Positions 35,205-45,408 of a stretch of DNA of 64,000 nucleotides are shown in pieces. The translations under genes and the position numbers were made by a program. The notes beneath the pieces were generated by a model that searched no databases, was not told where the DNA came from, and was given only the letters and a program-made list of their open reading frames with translations. The first letter of the stretch is position 1. Every line of letters begins with the position of its first letter. The stretch is from contig CAVSMF010000003.1 in assembly GCA_963728975.1 (NCBI GenBank), positions 211,186 through 275,185 of the forward strand, in the 5' to 3' direction. This stretch comes from DATFCK01 sp963728975. GTDB lineage: Bacteria; Verrucomicrobiota; Verrucomicrobiia; Chthoniobacterales; UBA10450.

Positions 35205-37055
35205 ATGCTTTTACCCCGGCGCAAACCCGTTAAATTCACCGCAGTGAAGACAATCCAGTGCGTCGTCGGTTCCCTGTTGTTTAGCGCGCTCGTGCCCAGG
35301 GTTCATTCTCAGCCGCCTGCCCGCACTCCCGATGTCAGCAATAAAGCCCTGATCACGAAATCTACCCCGTCGCTTAGTCCGGAAACGTTCAAGAACAAGA
35401 CCATGGCCGCGGAAATCGCCGCTCTTCACAAAATAGCGGCTGATTATTACGACTGGCGTAACCAACATTACCCGGTCCGGAGCAGCGACGCCGGGCTCCA
35501 TACCTGGGACGATCGCCTAACCGACTATTCGCCGGCGGCCATGACCAAGCGGGCCGAGCACGAGCATGCTCTTCTCGATCAAGTGCGCGCAATCAAGACG
35601 AGCAACTGGTCGAAAGACGAACGCATCGACTGGATCCTTTTCCAGAGCCAGCTGGAGCAGGTCGATTTTGGAAATCGCGTCCTGAAATTCGAACAAACCA
35701 ACCCGCAGGTTTACGTGGAGGAATGCGTAAACGGAATTTTTTCGCTTCTGAAAAAAAACTACGCCAAACCCGAAACGCGGGCGATCGCCGCCACCGCGCG
35801 ATTAAAACAGATGCCCGCCTTGCTCCGACAGGGCAGGAGCAACCTGCGCCATCCGGTTAAACTTTACGCTCAACTCGCCATTGAGTCGGCTCGATCAGTC
35901 GATTCGCTTTTCAACGACAGTCTGATGACCCTTGATGTCGGTCTTTCGCAGGCCGAACACGACGACCTGGTCAAAGCCCGGGATGCGGCCGTGGCCGCGT
36001 TGCATGATTATGCCAACGCCCTCGAGAAAAGCCTGGCCACCATGGTCCCTTTCTCACCGATGGGAGAGGCCAATTACAATTACTATCTGAAACATGTCCT
36101 GCTTCTCCCTTTGAATGCCGGCGAAGTGGAAATGATCGGACGAACGGAATTGGCCCGATACCGCGCCTTGGAAGCACTTCTACCGGATCCGAAGCTGGCC
36201 GATCCCGACCCGTCGCGGAGCGCGAACATTCCGGCGAATCAGGCGGCCTTCCTTGCCGCCTATGAAAATCGGGAACAGGAGATGATCCAATTCCTGAAGA
36301 AACGCAACCTCGTTACTCTCCCCGACTACCTGGGTTCGTTCCAGATCCGGCAGTTGCCGGACGCGTTCAAGCCCACGAGCCCCGGCGGCTTCATGAATCC
36401 GCCCGGTGTTTATGATAAAGATCCGACCGGCTTTTATTTCATTCCGACTTACAATCCAAAATCGAAGAACTTTTACATTCGCGCGGCGATTGAAGATCCG
36501 CGGCCGATTCTCGGTCATGAAGGAATTCCCGGCCATTTTTTGCAGCTCTCAATCGCGAATCATCTGAAAGATGAGATTCGCCGCCAGCATGGCGATAACG
36601 TTTTCGTTGAAGGCTGGGCCTTGTATGGCGAAGAAATGCTGATGCGGACCGGACTTTATCCGGACAACTCCGCCGCTCACGGGCAGGTCCTGCGCCTGGC
36701 GCGTTATCGCTCGGCCCGAATTGGGGTGGACGTAAACCTCCATACCGGAAAATGGAACTTCGAACAGGCGGTGAAATATTTCATGGACGCCGGCGGACTC
36801 GACCGGGAAGCAGCCGAAGGCGAAGCGGCCGGCGCGGCGTCCGATCCAACCCAAAAGATCAGCTACATTATTGGAAAATGGCAGATCATGAATGTTCTCG
36901 GCCGCTACAAGGACAAACAGGGAGAGAACTTTCGGATCGGAAAATTCCATGACGATTTGATCGCGAACGGCAGCCTGCCAGTTTCGATTATTGAATGGAT
37001 TCTCCTGGACGATCCAGCCTCCCTGCAAAAGGCGGCGGAAGAAAACCGGAAGTAG
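35205..37055 (+). CDS. DUF885 family protein, exported
   Basis: About 616 aa from the ATG at 35205; a GTG at 35244 would start right at the signal peptide (VKTIQCVVGSLLFSALVPRVHSQ). DUF885 features: ALHKIAADYYDWRNQHYP, LDQVRAIKTSNWSKDERIDW, and the histidine motif ILGHEGIPGHFLQL, which resembles a zinc-peptidase HExxH-like site, with a later ..FVEGWALYGEEM. The family is thought to be metallopeptidase-like, but its substrates are largely unknown. A lipoprotein gene follows 22 bp downstream. Confidence 0.9.
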   Translation: MLLPRRKPVKFTAVKTIQCVVGSLLFSALVPRVHSQPPARTPDVSNKALITKSTPSLSPETFKNKTMAAEIAALHKIAADYYDWRNQHYPVRSSDAGLHTWDDRLTDYSPAAMTKRAEHEHALLDQVRAIKTSNWSKDERIDWILFQSQLEQVDFGNRVLKFEQTNPQVYVEECVNGIFSLLKKNYAKPETRAIAATARLKQMPALLRQGRSNLRHPVKLYAQLAIESARSVDSLFNDSLMTLDVGLSQAEHDDLVKARDAAVAALHDYANALEKSLATMVPFSPMGEANYNYYLKHVLLLPLNAGEVEMIGRTELARYRALEALLPDPKLADPDPSRSANIPANQAAFLAAYENREQEMIQFLKKRNLVTLPDYLGSFQIRQLPDAFKPTSPGGFMNPPGVYDKDPTGFYFIPTYNPKSKNFYIRAAIEDPRPILGHEGIPGHFLQLSIANHLKDEIRRQHGDNVFVEGWALYGEEMLMRTGLYPDNSAAHGQVLRLARYRSARIGVDVNLHTGKWNFEQAVKYFMDAGGLDREAAEGEAAGAASDPTQKISYIIGKWQIMNVLGRYKDKQGENFRIGKFHDDLIANGSLPVSIIEWILLDDPASLQKAAEENRK

Positions 37056-37077
37056 GATTTGGAAATGAGACAATAGC

Positions 37078-37464
37078 ATGCTCCGATTGCGCGGCTTTTC
37101 TGCTTTCTGTGTTCTCCTTTCTCCCGTTCTTCTTTGGTCCTGTGCCAATCCTCACTTTCACGTTCCGGCCGAAGGTCCACCAGGTAATGCACCCCGTTAT
37201 GTCGAGCTGGACAGAGAAACACAGATCGCCACTCTCCATTTTCCACGCGGACTTTATTCGTTCTACGCGGTGGACGACCACGGATACTATTACCAGGCAC
37301 CGGGAAAAATTGTTCAACATACCGGCGGCAGTTCGATCCTGCGGGACGGCGGGATTTTTGTGAGCAAGCGCAACATGAAGAAATTGCGGGGCTTCGTCGT
37401 TTTCGCCGGTGCCCGCACGCACGTTGGAAACCTGTCCCGTGCGCCGCATCAGTTTCACGATTAG
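37078..37464 (+). CDS. Small lipoprotein, unknown function
   Basis: 128 aa. Hydrophobic leader ending LLWSCANP fits a lipobox, with Cys about residue 22. The mature part is short-stranded (RYVELDRETQIATLHFPRGLYSFYAVDDHGYYYQAPG). It lies 22 bp after the DUF885 gene and is probably co-transcribed. Likely anchored in a membrane; no known domain recognised. Confidence 0.75.
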   Translation: MLRLRGFSAFCVLLSPVLLWSCANPHFHVPAEGPPGNAPRYVELDRETQIATLHFPRGLYSFYAVDDHGYYYQAPGKIVQHTGGSSILRDGGIFVSKRNMKKLRGFVVFAGARTHVGNLSRAPHQFHD

Positions 37465-37601
37465 GCGAAGTAGTCGCGGCCCCCCGGCGGCGTTGTCCGA
37501 GCCGGGATGCCTCTCCGGAATCGGCCACCCCGGGACGTCCCGGAGCCGCGTCCCTCCTCCCAGTTACTTGTCTCGGCGTAATTTGTGCTCTTAGAGAAAA
37601 T

Positions 37602-37886
37602 GTGAATGACCGGCATGGTCGGAGAGAAACCGTAAGGAAAGCGAGGTCGGCCGCAGCCATCAAGAGATTGCAAAGCGCCATCGACGACAGCTATCGGCAG
37701 CTGGTCGAAACCGCGCGAGCCGAGTGGAAATCGAAATTTGCCGGATACGCCCCAAGCGATGTTTGTGTCAGTGTGCGGGTCGACGAGACCGAACCGCCAA
37801 CCGGCTCGAAACGATTTGCGCGCGCTGGATTTCTTCCTGTCCAGGCCAAGCCGACAAACGGCAAAGTCCGGCGGCGCCTCGCCTAA
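37602..37886 (+). CDS. Possible small basic hypothetical protein
   Basis: 94 aa from a GTG. It is Arg/Lys-rich with a predicted helical segment (SAAAIKRLQSAIDDSYRQLVETARAEWKSK). No Shine-Dalgarno or family match is seen. It lies between convergent genes, so the call rests only on codon character and an uninterrupted frame. Confidence 0.35.
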   Translation: MNDRHGRRETVRKARSAAAIKRLQSAIDDSYRQLVETARAEWKSKFAGYAPSDVCVSVRVDETEPPTGSKRFARAGFLPVQAKPTNGKVRRRLA

Positions 37887-37928
37887 CAGCTTCGGTCGAT
37901 CGATTGCCCCCGGTTCCGATTTGCTGCT

Positions 37929-40900
37929 TCAGATATAGCCAATTTCCCTGGCGACCCGGACCAGTTGGCCGACTTTTTCAGTAACGCGTTCCCTCTGGTT
38001 CTTCTCCCGGGCCTCGATCACCTGGTTTGCGGCATTGATCAACCCTGGTGGCAATGGGTGCTGATTTTCTCCAAATAGCCCACGGACATGTTTGACGGCC
38101 TCCTCGATTTGATCCTCGGCCAGGGCGATCGCGGTGAGGGGCAATAACGCCATCCAGTCGAACCCATAAGGATCGGGCATTCCATGCCAACCCTCGAGAG
38201 CTTCGAGTCCCAGTTTTCGCGCGTCTCCGGCATGGCCTTCACTCCAGGCTAACCAGGCGAGATTCGCTTTTGCCATCGCAACGTACTCAGGCATGTCGAG
38301 CTCCAAGGAGAGCTTCAGGGTAAGCGCGGCAGTCCGTCGCGTCTCGCTGGCATCATGAAGCCGCCGGTGGCTCACCGCCAGATAAGACAAACACCGCGCC
38401 TCGTTCACTAAGTCGCCGGTCTTTTCGCAAAGATGCTGAGCTTTCTGCAACTGCGCGGCCGCCTCCGGCAAATTACCGCACCAGAGATGGGTAAACCCGA
38501 GCACAAATTCGGGGTGAACCCGTTTTTCCAGCTCGGGCAAACCGCGGGCGGCTTTGACCGCCAGGTCAGCGAAGGCAAGCGCCTTCTCCGAGGGCGCATA
38601 ACGAGCACGGGAAAGCTCGGCAATAGCCAGACGCGTGAAAAATGTAGCGTGTTGGGCAGGCGTTCCTTTCTCCTCGACCATGGCGCGCTTCTCCCGGGCC
38701 ATGTCATCAATCTGGTCGGCCATGCCCTGCCAATACAAAAGATGCATCCGCTCCAGGGTCACCTCTAACTTTTCCTTCCACCAGGACTCCGGTTCTCCTT
38801 CCTCCGGGCTCTGACCGAGTTCTGTCTCCGCTCGATCGAAGGCCTCGGTCGCCTTCGGGTAGATCCGCTGCATGCTGTAGGTAAATCCTACTTTACGCCG
38901 CAAACGTGCAGCTCCCACGCAATCTCTTTCCGCCAAAAATGAGAACGCGGAATCGTACGCGTCCCTGGCCGCATCATGCCGGCCAATCCGCTCCAGCAGG
39001 TCGCCCAGTTCCTGATAAAGGCGTCCGGCAACGGCGGAAAATGCCTCGTCTCGCCCTTTCCTTTCCTCGATCAGGGTCGCCACTTCCGCGATAGCGGACC
39101 GATATAAATCGATCGCCTCCAGGTTGGCGAAGCCCAACTGGGCGCGCTGGGCGGCGAGTTCCAAATAGTGAAGCGCCCGCTCGTGAGCTTCCGCTTTTTG
39201 AAAATGGTATCCCAAAGTCGCCGAAAAATCGTCCAGCCGAAGAGGGAAAAGCGATTCCAGAGCGACGCCGGCGCGCTTATGCAGTTGTTTTCGGTTCGCC
39301 CGGAGCAGGCTGTTGTAAACCACTTCCTGAGTAATAGCGTGCTTGAAAATGTATTCGGGCTCCTCAGGGCTGCTCAACAGCCGCAATTCGATGAATTCAC
39401 GCCGTTGTAATTCCGCGAGCGAAATCCCAAGTTGCTCCGATCCGGATTCCTTTTCATCAAAGAGCCGAGCCAGCAGTTTTTTCTGAAAGACCCGGCCCAG
39501 GACCGCGGCGTTCTGCAATGTCCATTTATTTTCGGAGCTCAGCCGATCGACGCGGGCCGTCAACACCCCCTGGACCGTTTCCGGGACGTTCACCTTGTCG
39601 ATATCGGCCGATGCCACAAAACGATCCCGCTCGATCGTAATCATTCCAGCCTCGGTCAACGATCGGAGCAATTCCTCCACGAAGAACGGATTTCCCTCCG
39701 CCCGGTCGAGAATCAATTCGCGCATTTTTTCGGGGAGATTCTCAATTTTCAACAAACGTTGGATCAAAACGCGACTCTCTTCCCGGGTGAGCGGCGACAG
39801 TTCGATCGTTCGACAATGCGAGGGAGCGACGCGCTGGACCTGCTTTTGCAATTGGTCGACAGACTCGTCATCCCGCCGATAAGCGACCAGAAGAAGCAAA
39901 GGCACTTCTTTAACCAGGGGCAACAGCGTCTCCAAAATGCGGAGCGAAGAAGGATCGCACCAGTGCAAATCCTCCCAGTGCAGAATCAACGCCTTCTTTT
40001 GCGCGTGTGCGGCCACGTAATCCCGAAAGGCCTGGAGGATCCTTCCCTGCAAGGCTTCGCTGGTCAGGAACTTCAGCCGCTCCTCGGCTTCTCCCGACAA
40101 CGGAAAGTCAAGCAGGCGGGCCAAATAAGGATAAACATCGGCCGCTTTGGTCGAGAGGACGCTTTCAACGCTGCCGCGCAAAAGCGCGTTGGATCGAGCG
40201 AGATCCGTTTCACGGCGGACTCCGACAAGATTGCGCAAAAGATCACGCGCCATCCAGTAGCTCACTCCCGCGGTGTGAGAAAGGGCGCTCCCTTCCGCCC
40301 AGGGCAGGTCCAAGGCGAAGGAGCTTAAGGCTTCGGCGATCAGGCGACTCTTTCCGAGGCCGGCTTCACCAACAATGGTCACAACCCTGCCCTTCCCCTT
40401 GCGCAGGTCTTGAAACGCCGCCTGCATCTCTTCCATTTCCCGGCTGCGTCCAATCAGTTCCGCCCGCAGACCCTCGATACCGCGCCCAGCCCTCGGGACC
40501 GCTTTTAATCCAAGCAACCGATAAATTTCAACGGGCTTGGATTTGCCTTTCAGCTTCAGCGGCGGCAGCGCTTGAAAATCAAACAACGCCGTCGTCCGGC
40601 GATAAGTGCCCGGGCCAACGTAGATTTCACCGTCTGCCGACGCATCTTCGAGACGCGCCGCCAGGTTAACGGCATCCCCCATGACCGAATAATCGCGGCG
40701 ATCCTGCGAGCCGATCGCTCCGGTCACGACCGGCCCGGTATTCACGCCAATATGCAGACCGAGCTTCGTCCTGTGTTCCCGGTTAAAAGAGACGATCGCC
40801 TCCATCATTTCCAAGGCAGTCCGCAACGCCCGCTCCGGATCGTTTTCATGGGCAATCGGCGCCCCAAACAGCGCCATCACTTCGTCGCCGATAAACTTGT

Positions 40901-41201
40901 CGATCGTGCCGCCGTACTTTTGCACGACCGGGACCAAACATTCGAAACAGGCGTTCACCAATTCTCGGACTTCCTCCGGATCCAGAGTTTCAGCCAGGGC
41001 GGTGAAGCCCGACACGTCAACGAAGAGAATCGTTACGATCTTCCGCTCCTCCGCCGGAGCTGATTCGACCGGCCGGGCGTCCAGTTCGGCCAGTTGCTTA
41101 CGGAGAGCAGTCAGGGCCGGCTCGATCACCGAATCTCCGAGCAAAGCGCGTTGCGCTTCAAGCCCGGCAATCGCCGCCTTCAGTTCATCCCGATCCGGCA
41201 T
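37929..41201 (-). CDS. Class III adenylate/guanylate cyclase - AAA ATPase - TPR regulator
   Basis: 1090 aa. Cyclase domain ~50-225 with both metal aspartates (D62 in VDVSGFTAL, D106 in FIGDEVMALFG) and the AARLEDAS nucleotide region. AAA_16-type ATPase at ~255-520: Walker A GEAGLGKSRL at 278-286 and Walker B ALILHWEDLHW. The C-terminal half is made of TPR-like helices (AAQLQKAQHLCEKTGD, EARCLSYLAVSHRRL). The architecture matches the soluble-adenylyl-cyclase-like multidomain regulators. It is monocistronic and needs no membrane anchor. Confidence 0.95.
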   Translation of the reverse strand: MPDRDELKAAIAGLEAQRALLGDSVIEPALTALRKQLAELDARPVESAPAEERKIVTILFVDVSGFTALAETLDPEEVRELVNACFECLVPVVQKYGGTIDKFIGDEVMALFGAPIAHENDPERALRTALEMMEAIVSFNREHRTKLGLHIGVNTGPVVTGAIGSQDRRDYSVMGDAVNLAARLEDASADGEIYVGPGTYRRTTALFDFQALPPLKLKGKSKPVEIYRLLGLKAVPRAGRGIEGLRAELIGRSREMEEMQAAFQDLRKGKGRVVTIVGEAGLGKSRLIAEALSSFALDLPWAEGSALSHTAGVSYWMARDLLRNLVGVRRETDLARSNALLRGSVESVLSTKAADVYPYLARLLDFPLSGEAEERLKFLTSEALQGRILQAFRDYVAAHAQKKALILHWEDLHWCDPSSLRILETLLPLVKEVPLLLLVAYRRDDESVDQLQKQVQRVAPSHCRTIELSPLTREESRVLIQRLLKIENLPEKMRELILDRAEGNPFFVEELLRSLTEAGMITIERDRFVASADIDKVNVPETVQGVLTARVDRLSSENKWTLQNAAVLGRVFQKKLLARLFDEKESGSEQLGISLAELQRREFIELRLLSSPEEPEYIFKHAITQEVVYNSLLRANRKQLHKRAGVALESLFPLRLDDFSATLGYHFQKAEAHERALHYLELAAQRAQLGFANLEAIDLYRSAIAEVATLIEERKGRDEAFSAVAGRLYQELGDLLERIGRHDAARDAYDSAFSFLAERDCVGAARLRRKVGFTYSMQRIYPKATEAFDRAETELGQSPEEGEPESWWKEKLEVTLERMHLLYWQGMADQIDDMAREKRAMVEEKGTPAQHATFFTRLAIAELSRARYAPSEKALAFADLAVKAARGLPELEKRVHPEFVLGFTHLWCGNLPEAAAQLQKAQHLCEKTGDLVNEARCLSYLAVSHRRLHDASETRRTAALTLKLSLELDMPEYVAMAKANLAWLAWSEGHAGDARKLGLEALEGWHGMPDPYGFDWMALLPLTAIALAEDQIEEAVKHVRGLFGENQHPLPPGLINAANQVIEAREKNQRERVTEKVGQLVRVAREIGYI

Positions 41202-41273
41202 AGAGGCCTCGATCCGAAACGAACCTTTAGCTAATGACGATCAGAATGTCACGCTCAAGCGGACGGTCTGCCT

Positions 41274-42308
41274 CTATTTTTCGCTCTCCGTTGCTCCTGG
41301 CACTTTCAGGACAATTTTGCCCCGGGTGTGCCGGGTCTCGATCTGCTCATGGGCCTTGCTCGCCTCCGCCAAGGGAAACACCTTCGACATCACCGGTCGA
41401 ATTTTTCCGGCGTCAATCAACTTCGCCAGTTGCTCCAGAACCGACGCATCCGGATGGGTCATGACCCCGGTGCCGCGGATCCCGTGTTTCTCCAGCTCGG
41501 CCGGATCGGGCGGACCTGTGATGGAGACAATAATGCCGCCTTTTTTTACGACACCGTAGGAGCGGGCCAGGGTGTCGCCCCGTACGCAATTCAAGACCAC
41601 GTCCACATTTTTCACCACGTCTTCAAATTTGGTTTTGGTGTAGTCGATTGCTTCGTCCACCCCCAGCTGTTTCAACAGGTCCTGATTGGCCGTGGAAGCC
41701 GTGGCGATGACCTTGGCTCCCCGCGCTTTGGCGATCTGAACCGCGAAATGACCGACGCCGCCCGAACCGCCGTGAATGAGAATGGTCTGGCCCTTTTCCA
41801 GATTTGAGGCATCGAGCGCCTGCCAGGCTGTGGTCGCCGCCAACGGCACCGCCGCCGCTTCTTCAAAGGAAATGGATTTCGGCTTGAGCGCTGCCTCGTT
41901 TTCTTCCGCGGTCGCGAACTGGGCGTATCCACCTTGTTCCTTCGAGCTGAGAAATGCGTAGACGGCGTCGCCCGGCTTGAACCTGGTGATCTTTGACCCC
42001 GCTTTCTCCACCACCCCGGCTATATCCTTTCCCGGAATATAGGGATACCGGCCCGGACCATAACGACCGGCTCGAATGTAAGCGTCCACCGGGTTGACTC
42101 CCGCAGCCATGACCCGGACGAGAATTTCATTCTCTTTCGGCTCGGGCCGGGGCGCATCTTCATATTTCAATACCTCGGGGCCGCCGGCCTGATGGACCAC
42201 GATCGCTTTCATTTTTGCAGCAGACTGGCCGTTAAGCACGGTTATCCCTAACGAGATTACTGCGACAAAAATGAATCGTATCGATTTCAGGCTCGAGCTC
42301 ATTCCCAT
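41274..42308 (-). CDS. NADPH:quinone oxidoreductase-like MDR enzyme with an N-terminal export signal
   Basis: 344 aa. The core begins at about residue 33 (MKAIVVHQAGGPEVLKYED). Rossmann motif ILIHGGSGGVGHFAVQIAKARGAKVIATAS and YIPGKDIAGVVEKAG identify a zinc-independent quinone-oxidoreductase-type MDR protein. Residues 1-31 (SLKSIRFIFVAVISLGITVLNGQSAA) read as a cleavable signal peptide, unusual for an NADPH enzyme. Alternatively translation starts at M33 and the leader is not made. Reduction of quinones or enones is expected. Confidence 0.88.
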   Translation of the reverse strand: MGMSSSLKSIRFIFVAVISLGITVLNGQSAAKMKAIVVHQAGGPEVLKYEDAPRPEPKENEILVRVMAAGVNPVDAYIRAGRYGPGRYPYIPGKDIAGVVEKAGSKITRFKPGDAVYAFLSSKEQGGYAQFATAEENEAALKPKSISFEEAAAVPLAATTAWQALDASNLEKGQTILIHGGSGGVGHFAVQIAKARGAKVIATASTANQDLLKQLGVDEAIDYTKTKFEDVVKNVDVVLNCVRGDTLARSYGVVKKGGIIVSITGPPDPAELEKHGIRGTGVMTHPDASVLEQLAKLIDAGKIRPVMSKVFPLAEASKAHEQIETRHTRGKIVLKVPGATESEK

Positions 42309-42538
42309 ACAAATCGGTTATCGGCAGGTTAAAGTCGATTCAAAAAACCGGGTCACAAAATATAGCGCGAGCCTCCGGCTTGCCCATTAACGACTCGCTA
42401 GCGAGGACGCTCGCGCTACGTTAACGCTTCCGGCGGTTGTATCGGGCGCGGCATTAGTTAAGCCGTTCTGGCCTGGCCAACGCCCCAGGAACCCTCGCAG
42501 GGGAGAATAATAGCGCTGAAAGCGCGAGTCCAGCCGCC

Positions 42539-43495
42539 TCACTCCCAGGGCAAGGCGTCGAGATCGATGTTGCCACCCGTCACAATGATGCCGACCCGTT
42601 TTCCCTGAAGCTTGATCTTGTTTTCCAAAATAGCCGCATACGGGACGGCGGCTGATGGTTCGATGACAATCTTCATCGTCTCCCAAATTGCCCGCATCGC
42701 GCTGACAATTGTCTCTTCGGCAACGGTCACAATTTCAGACACGTAATCCCGGGCGATCGCGAAATTGGTTGCCCCGATGTTCGTGCGCAATCCGTCCGCG
42801 ATCGTGTTTGGTTTATCGACCCGCATCAATTTTCCGCTCCGGAATGATCGAGCGGCATCATCGGCGTTGGCCGGTTCAACTCCGATCACTTTTATTTCGG
42901 GCCGCATGGTCCGGGCGGCAACCGCTGTTCCTGAGAGCAACCCGCCGCCGCCGACCGGACAAAGCACCAGATCGAGATCGGCAACCTTCTCCAGCAATTC
43001 CACTGCTGCCGTCCCCTGCCCGGCCATTACCTGTTGGTTTTCAAACGGGTGAATTAGAGTCGCTCCGGTTTTGGCAACGACATCCGCGCAGGTTGCTTCC
43101 CGCGCGGCCTGGGTGGGTTCGCACAGGATGACACGACCGCCATAACCTTCGACCGCGCGCATCTTCACCCGGGACGAGTTCGACGGCATAACGATGTAGG
43201 CCGGCGCGCCCCGAAGCTTTGCCGCCCGCGCCACCGCCGCTCCATGGTTCCCGGATGAATGGGTCGCCACTCCCCGATTTGCCGCAGCATCGTCCAAAAA
43301 GAAAACCGCATTGGTCGCGCCGCGCGCCTTGAAGCTGCCTGTCTTTTGAAAATTCTCACACTTGAAGAACAGGGAAGCGCCGATGCCGGCATCCAGGCGG
43401 CTGCTGGTCAGAACAGTTGTCTGATGAACATATGGCCGGATCCGCTCGTGGGCGGCGCGAATCGCGGCAAGGTCAAGCGAGTGCGATTCTTTCAT
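42539..43495 (-). CDS. Threonine/serine dehydratase or serine racemase family, PLP-dependent
   Basis: 318 aa. Fold-type II PLP enzyme: KCENFQKTGSFKARGATNAVF carries the PLP lysine, THSSGNHGAAVARAAKL binds the phosphate and carboxylate side, and CPVGGGGLLSGTAVA is the glycine loop. No ACT regulatory domain is present, so this is the short catabolic or racemase-like form. Products would be 2-oxoacids and ammonia, or D-serine. About 230 bp separate it from the MDR gene downstream, including a short inverted sequence (gactcgctagcgaggacgct). Confidence 0.9.
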   Translation of the reverse strand: MKESHSLDLAAIRAAHERIRPYVHQTTVLTSSRLDAGIGASLFFKCENFQKTGSFKARGATNAVFFLDDAAANRGVATHSSGNHGAAVARAAKLRGAPAYIVMPSNSSRVKMRAVEGYGGRVILCEPTQAAREATCADVVAKTGATLIHPFENQQVMAGQGTAAVELLEKVADLDLVLCPVGGGGLLSGTAVAARTMRPEIKVIGVEPANADDAARSFRSGKLMRVDKPNTIADGLRTNIGATNFAIARDYVSEIVTVAEETIVSAMRAIWETMKIVIEPSAAVPYAAILENKIKLQGKRVGIIVTGGNIDLDALPWE

Positions 43496-43730
43496 AAGAT
43501 CTCTGACGGACCATCAACAGCGGAAAACATCGGCTTCTCAGAGACAATCCTACATTCCCGGTCAAACGCCATCGAGCCGGCATCGAAATTTTTCTCGCCT
43601 ATTTGATGCTGACCGCCCAATTTGTCACTCTCAAGCAAAAGAGAGGGTCGGATACGGCGCTTGCGGCGTTGCACCGCCGATTCGAGGGGTTAAACAGAAA
43701 TATCAACCTAACAAAAGGAAACTTAATCAC

Positions 43731-44216
43731 ATGAATAAATTAAATGTCATTGTCATTGCAGTCATCTCAACTGGCCTAACCGGGATCTGTTCCGCCCAAA
43801 CCAGCAGAAGCACTCCGGCCACGACCACCATGAGCGGGGGCGGGAGCACGGCGCCCTATGCCGAGGGACCGGTATGGGAGATCACCATGGTCCGGACCAA
43901 AGCCGGAATGGGCGATGATTATCTGAAAAACCTGGCCGGCGCCTACAAATCCACCAGCGAAGAAATGAAAAAAGAGGGCGTCATCATGGATTACAAAATT
44001 CTTCTGGGAGATGCGGCCAACCAGGAGGATTACGACATATTGCTCATGGTCGAGTACAAAAACATGGCCGCGCTCGATGATTTGCGCGCAAAAACAGATC
44101 CGATTGAGCGGAAATTAATCGGGAGCGAGACCCAGATGCGCCAGGGATCGGTCAAACGGGCGGAGATACGGGAAATCCTCGGGAGCAAGACGATGCGGGA
44201 GATCACGCTGAAATAG
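43731..44216 (+). CDS. Secreted small protein, ferredoxin-like fold suspected
   Basis: 161 aa. Signal peptide (MNKLNVIVIAVISTGLTGICSAQ) followed by one alpha/beta domain (VWEITMVRTKAGMGDDYLKNLAGAYK..YDILLMVEYKNMAALDDL). The layout resembles each half of the protein at 4888-5649. GGAAAC lies before the ATG. A terminator follows. Function unknown; probably periplasmic. Confidence 0.78.
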   Translation: MNKLNVIVIAVISTGLTGICSAQTSRSTPATTTMSGGGSTAPYAEGPVWEITMVRTKAGMGDDYLKNLAGAYKSTSEEMKKEGVIMDYKILLGDAANQEDYDILLMVEYKNMAALDDLRAKTDPIERKLIGSETQMRQGSVKRAEIREILGSKTMREITLK

Positions 44217-44239
44217 AGATATCGGCATTCTCATTCGCT

Positions 44240-44280
44240 CGGCCTCTCCAGCTTTGGAACTGGAGAGGCCGCTTGCTTTC
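44240..44280 (+). terminator. Intrinsic terminator
   Basis: CGGCCTCTCCAG and CTGGAGAGGCCG form a perfect 12-bp stem with an 8-nt loop, followed by CTTGCTTTCCTTCT. It lies 24 bp after the small secreted protein's stop codon. Confidence 0.85.
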
Positions 44281-44429
44281 CTTCTCATTCGGCGACAAAT
44301 GCGCCCGATATTGAGCGGGACGGCTCGCCGCGCCTGCCGGGGATGAAGATGGGTACAACCGGTATCCGGAAGGTTTCATATTTTTAGCGTTCAACGTTCA
44401 ACGTTTAAACTGCAACGGCCAACGACTCA

Positions 44430-45335
44430 ATGAGCAGCACCAAAGCGCTTTTTCTCGACGAAGAACAGGTCCGCCGGCGCCTCCGGATCGAGGAGTTAAT
44501 TCCGGCGATGGAACAGGCGCTGATCGATTTCTCGGCCGGTAAAGTCGTTCAGCCGGTGCGATCCGTTATTACTGTCGATCCGCCCGGCGGGTTCTTTGGG
44601 TTGATGCCCGCCCTGGCCGAAGGACTTGGCATCAAAATCGTAACATTTTATCCGACGAACACGGAGCGGGGCATTCCGACGCACATGGCGACGATCTTTC
44701 TGGTTGACCGGGAAACGGGCGCCCCGCTCGCCGTTATGGACGGCAGGTTGATTACCGAAATGCGGACAGCCGCGGTCTCGGCTGTTGCCACGAACCTTCT
44801 GGCCTCGCCGGCTGCGCGGGTCCTGGCCATCCTCGGCAGCGGCGTGCAGGCACGCAGTCACGTTGAAGCGCTCCGGGTTGTCAGGCAATTTGACCAGATT
44901 CGGGTCTGGAGTCACACCGCCGATCATGCGAAACGATTCGCCAAAGAGATCGGCGGTAAAGCGATGCCGGCGGAAGAGGCGGTGCGAAACGCCGATGTCG
45001 TAGTCACGGTCACCAGTTCCAGGACCCCTGTGCTGTGCGGCGATTGGCTGAAGCGTGGCTGTCATGTAAACGCTGTAGGCGCCTGCCGGCCCGACTGGCG
45101 GGAGTTGGACGATAAAGCCATGCAAAACCTGGTGTTCGTCGATTCCGCCGAAGCAGCAGTGAAAGAGTCGGGCGATATCATTCTGTCGGGCGCGCGAATT
45201 TACGCCGAGCTCGGCCTGGCGCTGGCGGGCAAAATCGATCCGCGCCGAAATGAAACCACTATTTTCAAATCGTTAGGCATGGCGGTGGAGGACATCGTGG
45301 CCGCCACCCTGGTTTATCGCTCCACCGTAACGTAG
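44430..45335 (+). CDS. Ornithine cyclodeaminase / mu-crystallin family protein
   Basis: 301 aa. SVITVDPPGGFFGLMPAL, KIVTFYPTN, LAVMDGRLITEMRTAAVSAVAT and the Rossmann block VLAILGSGVQARSHVEAL define the family. NAVGACRPDWRELDDKAM and SGDIILSGARIYAELG are intact. Members include ornithine cyclodeaminase, alanine dehydrogenase and ketimine/pyrroline-2-carboxylate reductases. Sequence alone does not choose among them. A REP-like element (gtagaagcggcagtctcgcc) sits right after the stop. Confidence 0.9.
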   Translation: MSSTKALFLDEEQVRRRLRIEELIPAMEQALIDFSAGKVVQPVRSVITVDPPGGFFGLMPALAEGLGIKIVTFYPTNTERGIPTHMATIFLVDRETGAPLAVMDGRLITEMRTAAVSAVATNLLASPAARVLAILGSGVQARSHVEALRVVRQFDQIRVWSHTADHAKRFAKEIGGKAMPAEEAVRNADVVVTVTSSRTPVLCGDWLKRGCHVNAVGACRPDWRELDDKAMQNLVFVDSAEAAVKESGDIILSGARIYAELGLALAGKIDPRRNETTIFKSLGMAVEDIVAATLVYRSTVT

Positions 45336-45408
45336 AAGCGGCAGTCTCGCCGCTTCCCATCATCATCCGGGGGCCGGCGGGGCCGATGCTCTCCAGTTCG
45401 ATCGGTTT

